DNA from: Glaesserella australis
Lineage (GTDB): Bacteria; Pseudomonadota; Gammaproteobacteria; Enterobacterales; Pasteurellaceae
DNA: 64,000 bases
Assembly: GCF_003260095.1 (NCBI RefSeq)
Contig: NZ_PTPX01000002.1
Location: forward strand, 178,330-242,329
Reading direction: 5' to 3'
The position numbers and the translations under genes are program-made. The notes under the pieces are model-generated. The model had not been told where the DNA came from, did no database searches, and saw nothing but the letters and a program-made list of their open reading frames with translations. Of the stretch, positions 38,090-48,055 are shown piece after piece (positions within the stretch are counted from its first letter, which is position 1; each line of letters opens with the position of its first letter).

Positions 38090-40897
38090 CTACAGCGTTA
38101 AAGCTTCATCAACCAACGCTTTTTGTTGTTTGGTATGTAGCGACATATAACCCGCAGCAGGTGAAGCGGAAGCAGCACGCCCTGCATATTTAAGTTTCAC
38201 ATTTTCAGGAATAGATGCTTCAAAATTATGTTTACTACAATACCATGCACCTTGGTTCAATGGCTCTTCTTGGCACCATACGAAGTCAGTAACATGAGCA
38301 TATTGCTCAAGCACTTTTTTAACATCTTCATGTGGGTAAGGATAAAGCTGCTCAATACGGATAATCGCAATATCAGTTTGTTCACGTTTGCGACGTTCTT
38401 CCAGTAAGTCGTAATAGACTTTACCAGAACACATCACCACTCGTTTTACTTGTTTTGGATCGAGATTATCAATTTCACCAATGACATTTTGGAATTCGCC
38501 ATTGATTAATTCATCTAGCGTAGAAACCGCTAATGGATGGCGTAGTAATGATTTAGGTGAAATTGCCACAAGTGGACGACGCATTTTGCGGATCGCTTGG
38601 CGACGTAGCATGTGGTAAACCTGTGCTGGTGTGGACGGAATACAAACTTGCATATTTTGTTCCGCACAAAGCTGTAAATAACGTTCTAAGCGAGCAGATG
38701 AGTGTTCAGGACCTTGTCCTTCATAGCCGTGTGGTAGCAACATCACAAGACCACACATACGCCCCCATTTTTGTTCGCCAGAACTGATAAATTGGTCGAT
38801 TACGATTTGTGCGCCGTTTGCAAAGTCACCAAATTGAGCTTCCCAAATGGTTAGGGTTTTCGGATCTGTTGTGGCATAGCCATATTCAAAGGCAAGTACC
38901 GCTTCTTCTGAAAGCACAGAATCCCAAACTTCAAAACGACCTTGGTTCGCGTGTAATTGAGTTAATGGCACATAACCTGTCCCGTCGTTTTGATTGTGAA
39001 CAACCGCATGGCGATGGAAGAAGGTACCACGCCCCGCATCTTCACCCGATAAACGAACGTGAGTGCCGTCATCAAGTAAAGTTGCATAAGCCATAGTTTC
39101 CGCCATACCCCAGTCGAGCAATTTATTGCCTTGATACATTTCACGACGATCTTGGTAGATCTTCTCAACACGAGGGTGTGGACGTAACGATTCAGGATAT
39201 TCACAAACCCGTTTTGCAATTTCGGTAAAACGAGCTGCTGGGAATTTGCTTTCGTATGGTGTTGTCCAGTCATAATCAAGATATTGCAACCAATCCATAG
39301 AAGCAGTATCCATTTCACGCCATTCAGGGACAACACGATTGCCGTTATCTAACGCATCACGGTAACCATTCATCATTTCGATTTCATCATCACCCGTGAT
39401 AATCCCTTCAGCAATTAAGCGATCGGCATACACTTTGCGTGGTGTTGGGTGTTTTTTGATGATGCTATACATCATCGGCTGAGTCGCTAATGGCTCATCG
39501 GCTTCGTTGTGACCATGACGACGGTAAGAGATAAGGTCGATGAAAATATCACGTTTGAATAAGCAGCGGTATTCGACAGCCATTCTTGCTGCAAATGCAA
39601 CTGCTTCAGGATCGTCACCGTTAACGTGAATAATTGGTGCCTGAATCATTTTGGCAATGTCAGTACAATATTCGGTTGAGCGGGTATCGTTCGGGTTAGA
39701 GGTGGTAAAGCCGATTTGGTTATTAATTACGATACGAATAGTTCCGCCGACTTTATAACCACGGGCATTAGACATATTTAAGGTTTCTTGCACCACACCT
39801 TGACCTGCCACAGCAGAGTCGCCGTGAACGGTAATGGCTAAGACTTTGTTATGTTCTTTATCATGAATACGGGTTTGTCTTGCACGCACTGAGCCAATTA
39901 CCACAGGGCTTACAATTTCTAAGTGTGATGGGTTAAATGCGAGTGCTAAGTGAACGTGTTTGCCGTCCACATCAAAATCAGAAGAGTAGCCTTGGTGATA
40001 TTTTACGTCACCAGCACGATTGTCGTCAGCATGTTTACCTGCAAACTCATCAAAAAGATCTGCAGGCTTTTTACCAAGCACGTTGACTAACATATTTAAG
40101 CGTCCACGGTGTGCCATTCCCATCACTACATCGGTCATTCCTTGACGACCTGCGTGACGGATAATCTCTTTCATCATCGGAATAAAGGCATCAGAACCTT
40201 CTAATGAGAAACGTTTTGCACCCGGGAATTTTGCGCCTAAGTAACGTTCTAAACCGTCGGCTGCGGTGAGTTCTGTTAATAAATTGATTTTTTCTTCTTT
40301 AGTAAATAAAGGTTTGTTTAGCACAGATTCCATTTTCGCTTGAAGCCAATTTTTTTGCTCCATATCTTGAATGTGCATAAACTCTAAACCAATGCTACCA
40401 CAGTAGGTTTCTTTTAAGGCATCAGCAAGCTCACCGAGTTTAATTGTTTCTTTGTTATAAACATAACGACCGATATTAAAGGTTTCTTCTAAGTCTTTTT
40501 CCGTTAACCCGTGATAGCGATAATCGAGTTCAGGGACTTGAGATGTTTTCCAACGATAGTAATTGAGAGGGTCTAATTTAGCTTCAAGGTGTCCACGAAA
40601 GCGGAAAGCGTTGATAAATTGTAGTACTTTAACTAATTTTGCACTGGCTTCTGGGTCAATCACCGTAATTGCTTCAGTTCGATTTTCACGGGCTAGACGG
40701 CGGAAATAATCACGCACAGAAGAGTGTGGTTGTTCCACAGCGGTAGTTTGTGGTAATTGTGCAAAGATGGCTTGCCAACTTGCATCAACGCTATCAGGAT
40801 CTTCAAGATACTGCTCGTAGATTTCTTCAACATAAGACTGGTTTGCTCCACCTAATGCCGTTGAAGCAAGCAAATCCTCGAAATTTTTATGTTGCAT
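38090..40897 (-). CDS. sucA: 2-oxoglutarate dehydrogenase E1
   Basis: A 935-residue thiamin-diphosphate enzyme, as long as the E. coli one (933). It decarboxylates 2-oxoglutarate and passes the succinyl group to the SucB lipoyl arm. Recognised from LEDPDSVDASWQAIF near the start, MGMAHRGRLNMLVNVLGK, HGDSAVAGQGVVQETLNMS, the thiamin-binding VYRRHGHNEADEP-like stretch (ISYRRHGHNEADEP) and FVWCQEEPLNQGAW near the end. It is the first gene of sucA-sucB-sucC-sucD on this strand; a 202-base gap with a half uptake signal separates it from sucB. Confidence 0.97.
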   Translation of the reverse strand: MQHKNFEDLLASTALGGANQSYVEEIYEQYLEDPDSVDASWQAIFAQLPQTTAVEQPHSSVRDYFRRLARENRTEAITVIDPEASAKLVKVLQFINAFRFRGHLEAKLDPLNYYRWKTSQVPELDYRYHGLTEKDLEETFNIGRYVYNKETIKLGELADALKETYCGSIGLEFMHIQDMEQKNWLQAKMESVLNKPLFTKEEKINLLTELTAADGLERYLGAKFPGAKRFSLEGSDAFIPMMKEIIRHAGRQGMTDVVMGMAHRGRLNMLVNVLGKKPADLFDEFAGKHADDNRAGDVKYHQGYSSDFDVDGKHVHLALAFNPSHLEIVSPVVIGSVRARQTRIHDKEHNKVLAITVHGDSAVAGQGVVQETLNMSNARGYKVGGTIRIVINNQIGFTTSNPNDTRSTEYCTDIAKMIQAPIIHVNGDDPEAVAFAARMAVEYRCLFKRDIFIDLISYRRHGHNEADEPLATQPMMYSIIKKHPTPRKVYADRLIAEGIITGDDEIEMMNGYRDALDNGNRVVPEWREMDTASMDWLQYLDYDWTTPYESKFPAARFTEIAKRVCEYPESLRPHPRVEKIYQDRREMYQGNKLLDWGMAETMAYATLLDDGTHVRLSGEDAGRGTFFHRHAVVHNQNDGTGYVPLTQLHANQGRFEVWDSVLSEEAVLAFEYGYATTDPKTLTIWEAQFGDFANGAQIVIDQFISSGEQKWGRMCGLVMLLPHGYEGQGPEHSSARLERYLQLCAEQNMQVCIPSTPAQVYHMLRRQAIRKMRRPLVAISPKSLLRHPLAVSTLDELINGEFQNVIGEIDNLDPKQVKRVVMCSGKVYYDLLEERRKREQTDIAIIRIEQLYPYPHEDVKKVLEQYAHVTDFVWCQEEPLNQGAWYCSKHNFEASIPENVKLKYAGRAASASPAAGYMSLHTKQQKALVDEALTL

Positions 40898-40943
40898 AAA
40901 GACCTAACCTTATATATGTGTTTACAGAATGGTAAATTTCGAC

Positions 40944-40949
40944 ATTATA
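40944..40949 (-). promoter_or_regulatory. Candidate -10 box of the suc operon
   Basis: On the minus strand a TATAAT lies 47 bases before the sucA start, in the 259-base gap to the exporter gene. No good -35 hexamer is seen, so an activator may be needed. The rest of the gap is AT-rich and shows no gene. Confidence 0.4.
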
Positions 40950-41156
40950 TACTTTATCAATAAGTTATAGAGTTAGTCTCTATTTTAATCGCTTATTTAT
41001 AAAGCATAGGTATCTTACTAATTATGCCTGAATTCTTTCAAAAAAACTGTGATGTAAGTCTAGTTTTTTACAAAATATTAACATTAATGAGAGATTTATT
41101 GAGAAGGATAGGATGAACGTTTAGTCGTGGTTCATCCTAATAAGAGATGAATATCT

Positions 41157-41786
41157 TTAAAGTGTTTTAAAAAGAGCAATCGCATAAATGAGTAGGCTAA
41201 AGGCAATGCCATACATGATCATACCTGTGATTGAGTCTAAAATTTGCCATGTGCGACGTTTTTCAAAGTAAGGTGAAAGTAAGCCTGCGCCATAACCCAC
41301 ACCAAAAAACCATAAAAATGAGCAAATTAATGCGCCAATAAGAAATTGGACTTTTTGTTCAAAATTAAGTGTACCACCAATACCACCGACAATTACCACG
41401 GTATCAATATAAACGTGGGGATTGAGTAATGTAATTGCTAAAGTGATTAATACAACCTTCTTTAGTGAGCTTTTAGTTTTATCTTGTTGCATTAAAAGCT
41501 GTGATGTACCTCGATAAGCAGAAACAAAAGATCGGCTACCATAGGTAAATAGAAAAATAGCACCGATGAGAGCTAGAGTTAAGCTTGAAATCGGAGATTG
41601 AGCGATCAGTGATCCTAATCCTAGTACACCAATACCCATTAATAATACATCACAAACAAAACAAATTAAGGCAATCCAAAAAACGTGCTGTTTTAAAATG
41701 CCTTGCTTTAATAAAAAGGCATTTTGTGCCCCAATTGAGACGATTAAGCCAAAACAGACAACAAAACCGTGTAAAAAAGTATCCAT
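41157..41786 (-). CDS. LysE/ArgO-family amino-acid exporter
   Basis: A 209-residue inner-membrane protein with about six membrane helices. The start FGLIVSIGAQNAFLLKQGI and the central LLNPHVYIDTVVIVGGIG are typical of the LysE/ArgO family, which exports lysine or arginine. E. coli ArgO is 211 residues. The substrate is inferred from the family. It diverges from udk, with a perfect uptake signal in between. Confidence 0.88.
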   Translation of the reverse strand: MDTFLHGFVVCFGLIVSIGAQNAFLLKQGILKQHVFWIALICFVCDVLLMGIGVLGLGSLIAQSPISSLTLALIGAIFLFTYGSRSFVSAYRGTSQLLMQQDKTKSSLKKVVLITLAITLLNPHVYIDTVVIVGGIGGTLNFEQKVQFLIGALICSFLWFFGVGYGAGLLSPYFEKRRTWQILDSITGMIMYGIAFSLLIYAIALFKTL

Positions 41787-41814
41787 AAATTTACATCTCC
41801 GTTAACAAGCGGTC

Positions 41815-41824
41815 GATTATACTC
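41815..41824 (+). repeat. DNA uptake signal sequence (perfect core)
   Basis: ACAAGCGGTC in the gap between the divergent exporter and udk genes, followed by an AT-rich tract. Confidence 0.75.
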
Positions 41825-41888
41825 AAAATTTTACAAAAATTGCGTTATAATCCACGGAATTTTTTCCAGATCTCTTTAAGGACCATAT

Positions 41889-42542
41889 ATGCCACAAACC
41901 ACAGATAAAGAATCTTGTATTGTTATTGCGATTGCTGGCGCTTCAGCATCGGGTAAAAGTCTTATTGCCTCAACTATTTATAAAGAACTCAAAGCAGAAC
42001 TCTGTGAAGATGATATTGGCATTATTTCGGAAGATGCCTATTATCGAGATCAAAGTCATCTTGCTATGGAAGAACGTGTTAAAACGAACTACGATCATCC
42101 TAATTCAATGGATCATGAATTACTTGTAGCACATTTAAAACGTCTAAAACAAGGTCAAGCAGTCGATATTCCTGAATATGATTATGCAGAACATAATCGT
42201 AAGAAAACAGTGACGTACTTTACGCCTAAAAAGATTATTATTTTAGAAGGGATTTTATTGCTGACCGACGAAAAAATCCGTGATGAAATTAATGTCTCCA
42301 TTTTCGTCGATGCACCTCTTGATATCTGTTTTATTCGCCGTTTACAACGTGATATGGAAGAACGTGGTAGAACAATGGAGTCTATTGTCAATCAATATCG
42401 TAAAACGGTTCGTCCAATGTTCTTACAATTTGTTGAGCCATCTAAACAGTATGCAGATATTATTATTCCAAAAGGTGGAAAAAATCGTATTGCAATCAAT
42501 ATATTAAAAGCACAAATTAAAGAGTTACTTGGTCATAAATAG
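41889..42542 (+). CDS. udk: Uridine kinase
   Basis: A 217-residue pyrimidine-salvage kinase that phosphorylates uridine and cytidine with GTP or ATP. The Walker A motif GASASGKS is at residues 17-24, with [24 protein letters not shown] and IILEGILLL following, and [13 protein letters not shown] as the lid. It ends eight bases before dcd, so both are probably cotranscribed. Confidence 0.96.
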   Translation: MPQTTDKESCIVIAIAGASASGKSLIASTIYKELKAELCEDDIGIISEDAYYRDQSHLAMEERVKTNYDHPNSMDHELLVAHLKRLKQGQAVDIPEYDYAEHNRKKTVTYFTPKKIIILEGILLLTDEKIRDEINVSIFVDAPLDICFIRRLQRDMEERGRTMESIVNQYRKTVRPMFLQFVEPSKQYADIIIPKGGKNRIAINILKAQIKELLGHK

Positions 42543-42550
42543 GGGGCGTT

Positions 42551-43135
42551 ATGCGTTTATGTGACAGTGATATTCAACGTTATTTGGATGAAGGTATCAT
42601 CAGTTTAACTCCGCGTCCAGCAAACGAAAAAATTAATGGCGCAACCATTGATGTTCGTTTAGGTAACTCTTTCCGTGTATTTAGAGAACATTCGACACCT
42701 TATATTGATTTAAGTGGACCTCGTGAAGAAATGGCTGCACAGCTAGAGCGAGTCATGAGTGATGAAATTATTATTGCAGATGGCGATGCTTTTTTCTTAC
42801 ATCCAGGTGAATTAGCATTAGCTACAACACTTGAGTCTGTAACGCTACCTGCCAATATTGTAGGTTGGTTAGATGGGCGTTCATCATTGGCTCGTCTTGG
42901 TTTAATGGTTCATGTGACCGCTCACCGAATTGATCCAGGTTGGGAAGGCAGAATCGTATTAGAGTTTTTTAATGCAGGGAAACTACCGCTTGCATTACGT
43001 CCTAATATGGCAATAGGTGCATTGAGCTTTGAAATTTTGAGTGGTTATGCACAACGCCCATATAATGCGCGTAAAGACGCAAAATATAAAAACCAACAGA
43101 GTGCTATTTCTAGTCGCATTAATCAAGATGAATAA
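42551..43135 (+). CDS. dcd: dCTP deaminase
   Basis: A 194-residue enzyme that deaminates dCTP to dUTP, the main source of dUMP for thymidylate. Typical stretches: [60 protein letters not shown] (with the catalytic Glu in the following ILEF-like stretch). Length matches E. coli (193). udk and dcd are also adjacent in E. coli. Confidence 0.97.
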   Translation: MRLCDSDIQRYLDEGIISLTPRPANEKINGATIDVRLGNSFRVFREHSTPYIDLSGPREEMAAQLERVMSDEIIIADGDAFFLHPGELALATTLESVTLPANIVGWLDGRSSLARLGLMVHVTAHRIDPGWEGRIVLEFFNAGKLPLALRPNMAIGALSFEILSGYAQRPYNARKDAKYKNQQSAISSRINQDE

Positions 43136-43194
43136 AATTTGTTCTCTACAACATTTTGAACTTGCCTAGAAAAGTTTGATTTTAATTGAAAAAT

Positions 43195-43219
43195 AAAGCC
43201 CTGTGTTTCTCAGGGCTTT
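43195..43219. terminator. Bidirectional terminator between dcd and parC
   Basis: AAAGCCCTG (43195-43203) and CAGGGCTTT (43211-43219) with a seven-base loop, between convergent genes. Confidence 0.85.
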
Positions 43220-43254
43220 GTGTATTTATGGACTAGGATAGGTGTGAAGGCTTT

Positions 43255-45492
43255 CTAGTCTACAATTTCAACTTCTGAATTTCCGCTCAATCCCCGTAGC
43301 TGTGTGCCTTTTCTTGCACGTTCGCCACGATAACTTTCAATGTCATTTGGCTTAAGGGTGATTTTACGTTTTCCTGAAACAAAGACTAATGAGCTACTTG
43401 AACGAATCAGTAATAAGCGCGAAAGTAATTCCGTTCCTTCTTTTGCAGCTTGTGCAGAAATATTGATGATTTTATTGCCTTTTCCTTTGGATAATTCAGG
43501 TAATTCAGACACAGGGAAAACCAACATTCTGCCAACATTACTCATGGCAACCAACAGGTTTTCTTGAGATTCATCAAGCAGTTGTGGTGGTAAGACTTTT
43601 GCATTTTCTGTTAAGGAAATGACCGCTTTCCCTGCTTTGTTACGGGAAACCAAATCTTCAAATTGACAGATAAACCCATAGCCAGAATCTGATGCCATCA
43701 ATACTTTTCGATTCTCTTCTGACATCAATACATATTGAACCGTTGCGCCTTCAGGTAAGCTAATTTTACCCGTGATGGGTTCGCCTTGTGAACGAGCAGA
43801 CGGGAGACTTAATGGGTCAAGGGCGTAGCTTCGACCTGTGCTATCAATAAAGACCACAGGCTGATTGCTCTTACCATAAGCATGGGCAAGGTAACTATCG
43901 CCCGCTTTATAGCTTAGATTTTGTACATCAATATCATGCCCTTTCGCACAACGTACCCAACCTTTTTCAGAAAGAATCACGGTAACAGGTTCTGTCGGTG
44001 TTAAATCGCTTTCTGAAATGGCTTTCGCTTCTGCACGTTCTACTAGCGGCGAACGACGTGGGCTGGCAAAGACTTTTGCATCGGCTTCAATCTCTTTCTT
44101 GATTAAGTTATTTAAGCGACGTTCTGAACCTAAAATCCCTTGCAAATATTCTTTTTCTTCTTCAAGTTTTTGCTGTTCCGCTTTGAGTTCATGCTCTTCT
44201 AATTTGGCTAAATGGCGTAAGCGTAAGTTAAGAATGGCTTCCGCTTGTTCATCGCTCAAATTAAAACGAGCCATTAATTCTGCTTTTGGATTATCTTCGT
44301 TGCGAATAATTTCAATCACTTCGTCAATATTCAAAAAGGCGATCATTAAACCTTCAAGAATATGCAAACGGCTGAGAATTTTATCTAAGCGATAATTCAA
44401 GCGTCGAGTGACGGTTGTTCTGCGAAATTCCAACCATTCCGTTAAAATCGTTAATAGATTTTTTACCGCAGGTTTTCCGTCAAGCCCGATCATATTCATA
44501 TTGATACGATAGCTCTTTTCCAAATCCGTTGTGGCAAAGAGATGATTCATCAATTCATCATAATCGATCCGGTTCGATCTCGGCTCAATCACGATACGGA
44601 TAGGGTATTCTTGGTTCGACTCATCACGGATTTCATCTACCATTGGCAATTTTTTATTGCGCATTTGGGTGGCAATTTGCTCAATGATTTTGGCGGGAGA
44701 TGATTGATGTGGCAAGGCGGAGACGACAATATTATTGTCTTCTCGCTGCCAAATGGCACGCATTTTAATTGAGCCTTTGCCTTGCTCATACATTTTAGCA
44801 ATTTCCGCTTTAGGCGTAATAATTTCCGCTTCCGTTGGGAAATCAGGGCCTTGAACCACTTCAAGCAAATCGGCTAAACAAGCGGTCGGATTCTCCAATA
44901 ATTTTACCGATGCGGCCGCTAATTCATTAATATTATGTGGCGGAATATCCGTTGCCATACCAACAGCAATGCCCGTTGAACCATTTAGTAAAATATGTGG
45001 CAGACGGGCAGGGAAGGTCACAGGCTCCTGTCTTGAACCATCAAAATTGGGTTTAAAATCGACGGTGCCTTGATCTAATTCGGATAAAAGGATCGCTGAA
45101 ATTTTGGTTAAGCGAGCTTCTGTATAACGATAGTGTGCCGCATTATCTTCAGTGCTTCCCCAGTTACCTTGACCATCAATCAATGGATAACGGAAGGTAA
45201 AATCTTGCGCCATACCGACCATTGCGCCATAGCAAGCGGTATCGCCATGGGGGTGGAATTTACCTAATACATCGCCAACGGTTCTTGCCGCTTTGACGTA
45301 TTTTGATGAGGGATTTAAATTCAATTCTGACATCGCATAAATAATACGACGTTGTACAGGTTTTAGACCGTCACCGATAAAAGGCAAGGCACGATCCATA
45401 ATGACATACATGGAGTAATTGAGATAAGCGTCTTCACTAAAACGCTTAATCGGCATTTGTTCAACGCCTTCATAATTGGTTTCTGTGGTCAT
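43255..45492 (-). CDS. parC: DNA topoisomerase IV subunit A
   Basis: A 745-residue DNA-breaking subunit of topoisomerase IV, which unlinks daughter chromosomes. The winged-helix and active-site region holds [18 protein letters not shown] and the catalytic tyrosine in RYTE (Tyr123). [25 protein letters not shown] is typical, and the C-terminal beta-pinwheel follows. The quinolone-pocket positions that are Ser80 and Glu84 in E. coli are here Thr85 and Gly89. The partner gene parE is not in the window. A small hairpin (45525-45547) lies just upstream. Confidence 0.96.
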   Translation of the reverse strand: MTTETNYEGVEQMPIKRFSEDAYLNYSMYVIMDRALPFIGDGLKPVQRRIIYAMSELNLNPSSKYVKAARTVGDVLGKFHPHGDTACYGAMVGMAQDFTFRYPLIDGQGNWGSTEDNAAHYRYTEARLTKISAILLSELDQGTVDFKPNFDGSRQEPVTFPARLPHILLNGSTGIAVGMATDIPPHNINELAAASVKLLENPTACLADLLEVVQGPDFPTEAEIITPKAEIAKMYEQGKGSIKMRAIWQREDNNIVVSALPHQSSPAKIIEQIATQMRNKKLPMVDEIRDESNQEYPIRIVIEPRSNRIDYDELMNHLFATTDLEKSYRINMNMIGLDGKPAVKNLLTILTEWLEFRRTTVTRRLNYRLDKILSRLHILEGLMIAFLNIDEVIEIIRNEDNPKAELMARFNLSDEQAEAILNLRLRHLAKLEEHELKAEQQKLEEEKEYLQGILGSERRLNNLIKKEIEADAKVFASPRRSPLVERAEAKAISESDLTPTEPVTVILSEKGWVRCAKGHDIDVQNLSYKAGDSYLAHAYGKSNQPVVFIDSTGRSYALDPLSLPSARSQGEPITGKISLPEGATVQYVLMSEENRKVLMASDSGYGFICQFEDLVSRNKAGKAVISLTENAKVLPPQLLDESQENLLVAMSNVGRMLVFPVSELPELSKGKGNKIINISAQAAKEGTELLSRLLLIRSSSSLVFVSGKRKITLKPNDIESYRGERARKGTQLRGLSGNSEVEIVD

Positions 45493-45728
45493 TGGAATTC
45501 TAAACTCGTTTTATTTTAAATAAGAAGGGACGCTATTTTGCGTCCTTATGCCAAGATTTTCGCTTATTTATGGATATTTGTCTAATTTAGATTTTTCCAA
45601 ATTCAATATAGGAGAAATATGACGGTATACCGGTTGCATCATTTGAGAAAAATAAACGCATTATCCGTTTAATTTAAATTCGGCTTGGCTAAATTTTTAG
45701 CGTTCATACATAAATCATAAAAAAACAG

Positions 45729-45756
45729 TTGCGCAGATTTTTTTATTGCCTATAAT
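45729..45756 (+). promoter_or_regulatory. Promoter of the metY-rimP-nusA-infB operon
   Basis: TTGCGC (45729-45734), a 16-base spacer and a perfect TATAAT (45751-45756) end 13 bases before the tRNA. Confidence 0.75.
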
Positions 45757-45769
45757 GCACCACATCAGA

Positions 45770-45846
<77 letters not shown>

Positions 45847-45855
45847 GTTTTAAGG

Positions 45856-45881
45856 CTCATTGTTCTGTTAAGGACAATGAG
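45856..45881 (+). terminator. Hairpin after metY
   Basis: CTCATTGT (45856-45863) pairs with ACAATGAG (45874-45881), followed by TTTTGTT; first of two hairpins before rimP. Confidence 0.65.
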
Positions 45882-45938
45882 TTTTGTTCTATATAAGGTT
45901 TTGAATTTGTAAATCTTGATACAGAACAAACCGCTTGC

Positions 45939-45968
45939 AGCCCCACAACTGAAGTTTGGGGCTTTTTT
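45939..45968 (+). terminator. Second hairpin between metY and rimP
   Basis: AGCCCCA...TGGGGCT with AACT/AGTT inside and a T6 run. It precedes rimP by about 80 bases and looks like an attenuator allowing partial read-through into the operon. Confidence 0.7.
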
Positions 45969-46046
45969 GCGGCTAAATAGTCAGCTTTGTTGTATAAAAG
46001 GGACTTTTTGAAGTCCTTTTTTTATATCTGTCAAATGGAGGATTCT

Positions 46047-46508
46047 TTGGCAACGTTAGAACAAAAATTACAAGAGCTTGTCGCCGATTCCATTGATGCA
46101 ATGGGATTTGAATTAGTCGGCGTAGAGTGCCAACGTGCAGGTCGTTATTTAACCGTACGTTTATTTATTGATAAAGAAGGTGGCGTTACGATTGATGATT
46201 GTAGTGATGTAAGCCGTCAAGTAAGTGCGATTTTTGATGTGGAAGATCCGATTGCGGATAAATATAACCTTGAAGTTTCTTCCCCAGGTTTAGATCGTCC
46301 GTTATTCACGTTAGCCCATTACCAGCGTTTTGTAGGACGTGAAATCGTGATTCATTTACGTATTCCAATGTTAGATCGTCGTAAATGGCAAGGTGAATTA
46401 GTGAGCGTAGAAGGCGATTTAATTACATTGAAAGTAGATGGTAATCCACAAGCTTTTGCCTTCGGCAACATTCAAAAAGCAAATTTAGTCCCCGTTTTTA
46501 ATTTCTAA
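46047..46508 (+). CDS. rimP: Ribosome maturation factor RimP
   Basis: A 153-residue 30S-subunit assembly factor. Conserved stretches include [45 protein letters not shown] and [16 protein letters not shown] choose the TTG at 46047 because it gives the usual family start (ATLEQKLQ) and GGAGG lies five bases before it. An ATG at 46035 overlaps that ribosome site, and the far upstream ATG at 45987 adds an unrelated leader. Confidence 0.93.
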   Translation: MATLEQKLQELVADSIDAMGFELVGVECQRAGRYLTVRLFIDKEGGVTIDDCSDVSRQVSAIFDVEDPIADKYNLEVSSPGLDRPLFTLAHYQRFVGREIVIHLRIPMLDRRKWQGELVSVEGDLITLKVDGNPQAFAFGNIQKANLVPVFNF

Positions 46509-46523
46509 GGAAATCGAACAAAC

Positions 46524-48038
46524 ATGAGTAAAGAGATTTTATTAGCCGCTGAAGCGGTATCCAATGAGAAGTTACTACCAAAAGATGCGATTTTTGAAGC
46601 ACTTGAAACTGCATTAGCTATTTCAACCAGAAAAAAAGCGGCTGCAGAGCGTGAAGATCGTAAAACTGGCAACGGCATTGATATTGACGTGCGTGTGGTG
46701 ATTGACCGTAAAACAGGTGAATTTACTACTTTCCGTCGTTGGTTAGTGGTAGAAAAAGTCCACAACCACACCCGTGAAATTACATTAGAAGCGGCACAGT
46801 TTGAAGATCCAAACATTCAGTTAGGTGATTTTATTGAAGATGAGATCGAGTCGATCGCCTTTGACCGTATCACCATGCAAACCGCCCGTCAGGTAATTAG
46901 CACTAAAATTCGTGAAGCAGAACGTAATAAAGTGGTCGAACAATTCCGTTCACAATTAAACACAATCATTACGGCAACCGTGAAAAAAGTAAGCCGTGAA
47001 CAGATTATTTTAGATTTAGGCAACCAAGCAGAAGCAGTGATTGTGCGTGAAGATATGTTACCACGTGAAAACTTCCGTCCAGGTGACCGTGTGCGTGGCG
47101 TACTTTATGCGATTAAACCTGAATCAAAAGGTCCACAGTTATTCGTGACTCGTGCAAAACCAATCATGATTCAAGAGTTATTCAAACTTGAAGTGCCTGA
47201 AATTGGCGAAGAAGTAATTGAAATTAAAGGCGCATCTCGTGACCCAGGTTCTCGTGCGAAAATTGCGGTGAAAAGCAATGACAAACGTATCGACCCAGTC
47301 GGTGCTTGTGTGGGTATGCGTGGCGCTCGTGTTCAAGCGATTACCAATGAACTTGGCGGTGAGCGTGTAGATATCGTGCTTTGGGACGACAATCCAGCAC
47401 AATTTGTGATTAACGCAATGGCGCCAGCGGATGTAAGCTCTATCGTAGTAGATGAAGATAATCACTCTATGGATATCGCCGTTGAGCCAAGTGCATTAGC
47501 GCAAGCAATCGGTCGTAACGGTCAAAACGTACGTTTAGCAACTCAGTTAACAGGCTGGACGTTAAACGTTATGACTACAGAAGAATTAGATAAGAAACAT
47601 CAAGCAGAAGATAACAAAGTTCTCAATCTCTTTATGGATGCATTAGAAATTGATGAAGAGTTTGCACATATTCTGATTGATGAAGGTTTCTCTTCATTAG
47701 AAGAGATTGCTTATGTACCAGTAAATGAACTGACAGCAATCGATGGCTTAGAAGATGAAGATTTAGTGGAAGAACTTCAAGGTCGTGCGAAAAATGCCAT
47801 TACTGCAAAAGCATTGGCGGAAGAAGAAGCGTTAAAACAAGCGCATATCGAAGATAAATTATTAAATCTTGAAGGTATGGATCGTCATATTGCGTTTAAA
47901 TTAGCCGAAAAACAAATTACCACCCTAGAAGAACTTGCAGAGCAAGGCGTTGATGATTTAGCCGATATCGAAGAATTAACGGCTGAAAAAGCGGGCGAAT
48001 TAATCATGGCAGCACGTCAAATCTGTTGGTTTAGCTAA
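46524..48038 (+). CDS. nusA: Transcription termination/antitermination factor NusA
   Basis: A 504-residue RNA-polymerase-bound factor for pausing, termination and antitermination. Domains in order: N-terminal polymerase-binding region ([27 protein letters not shown]), S1 (about 135-200), two KH domains ([14 protein letters not shown] and [12 protein letters not shown]), and two C-terminal acidic repeats. It lies 15 bases behind rimP and 17 before infB. Confidence 0.97.
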   Translation: MSKEILLAAEAVSNEKLLPKDAIFEALETALAISTRKKAAAEREDRKTGNGIDIDVRVVIDRKTGEFTTFRRWLVVEKVHNHTREITLEAAQFEDPNIQLGDFIEDEIESIAFDRITMQTARQVISTKIREAERNKVVEQFRSQLNTIITATVKKVSREQIILDLGNQAEAVIVREDMLPRENFRPGDRVRGVLYAIKPESKGPQLFVTRAKPIMIQELFKLEVPEIGEEVIEIKGASRDPGSRAKIAVKSNDKRIDPVGACVGMRGARVQAITNELGGERVDIVLWDDNPAQFVINAMAPADVSSIVVDEDNHSMDIAVEPSALAQAIGRNGQNVRLATQLTGWTLNVMTTEELDKKHQAEDNKVLNLFMDALEIDEEFAHILIDEGFSSLEEIAYVPVNELTAIDGLEDEDLVEELQGRAKNAITAKALAEEEALKQAHIEDKLLNLEGMDRHIAFKLAEKQITTLEELAEQGVDDLADIEELTAEKAGELIMAARQICWFS

Positions 48039-48055
48039 GAACAGGGAGCAAAAGA

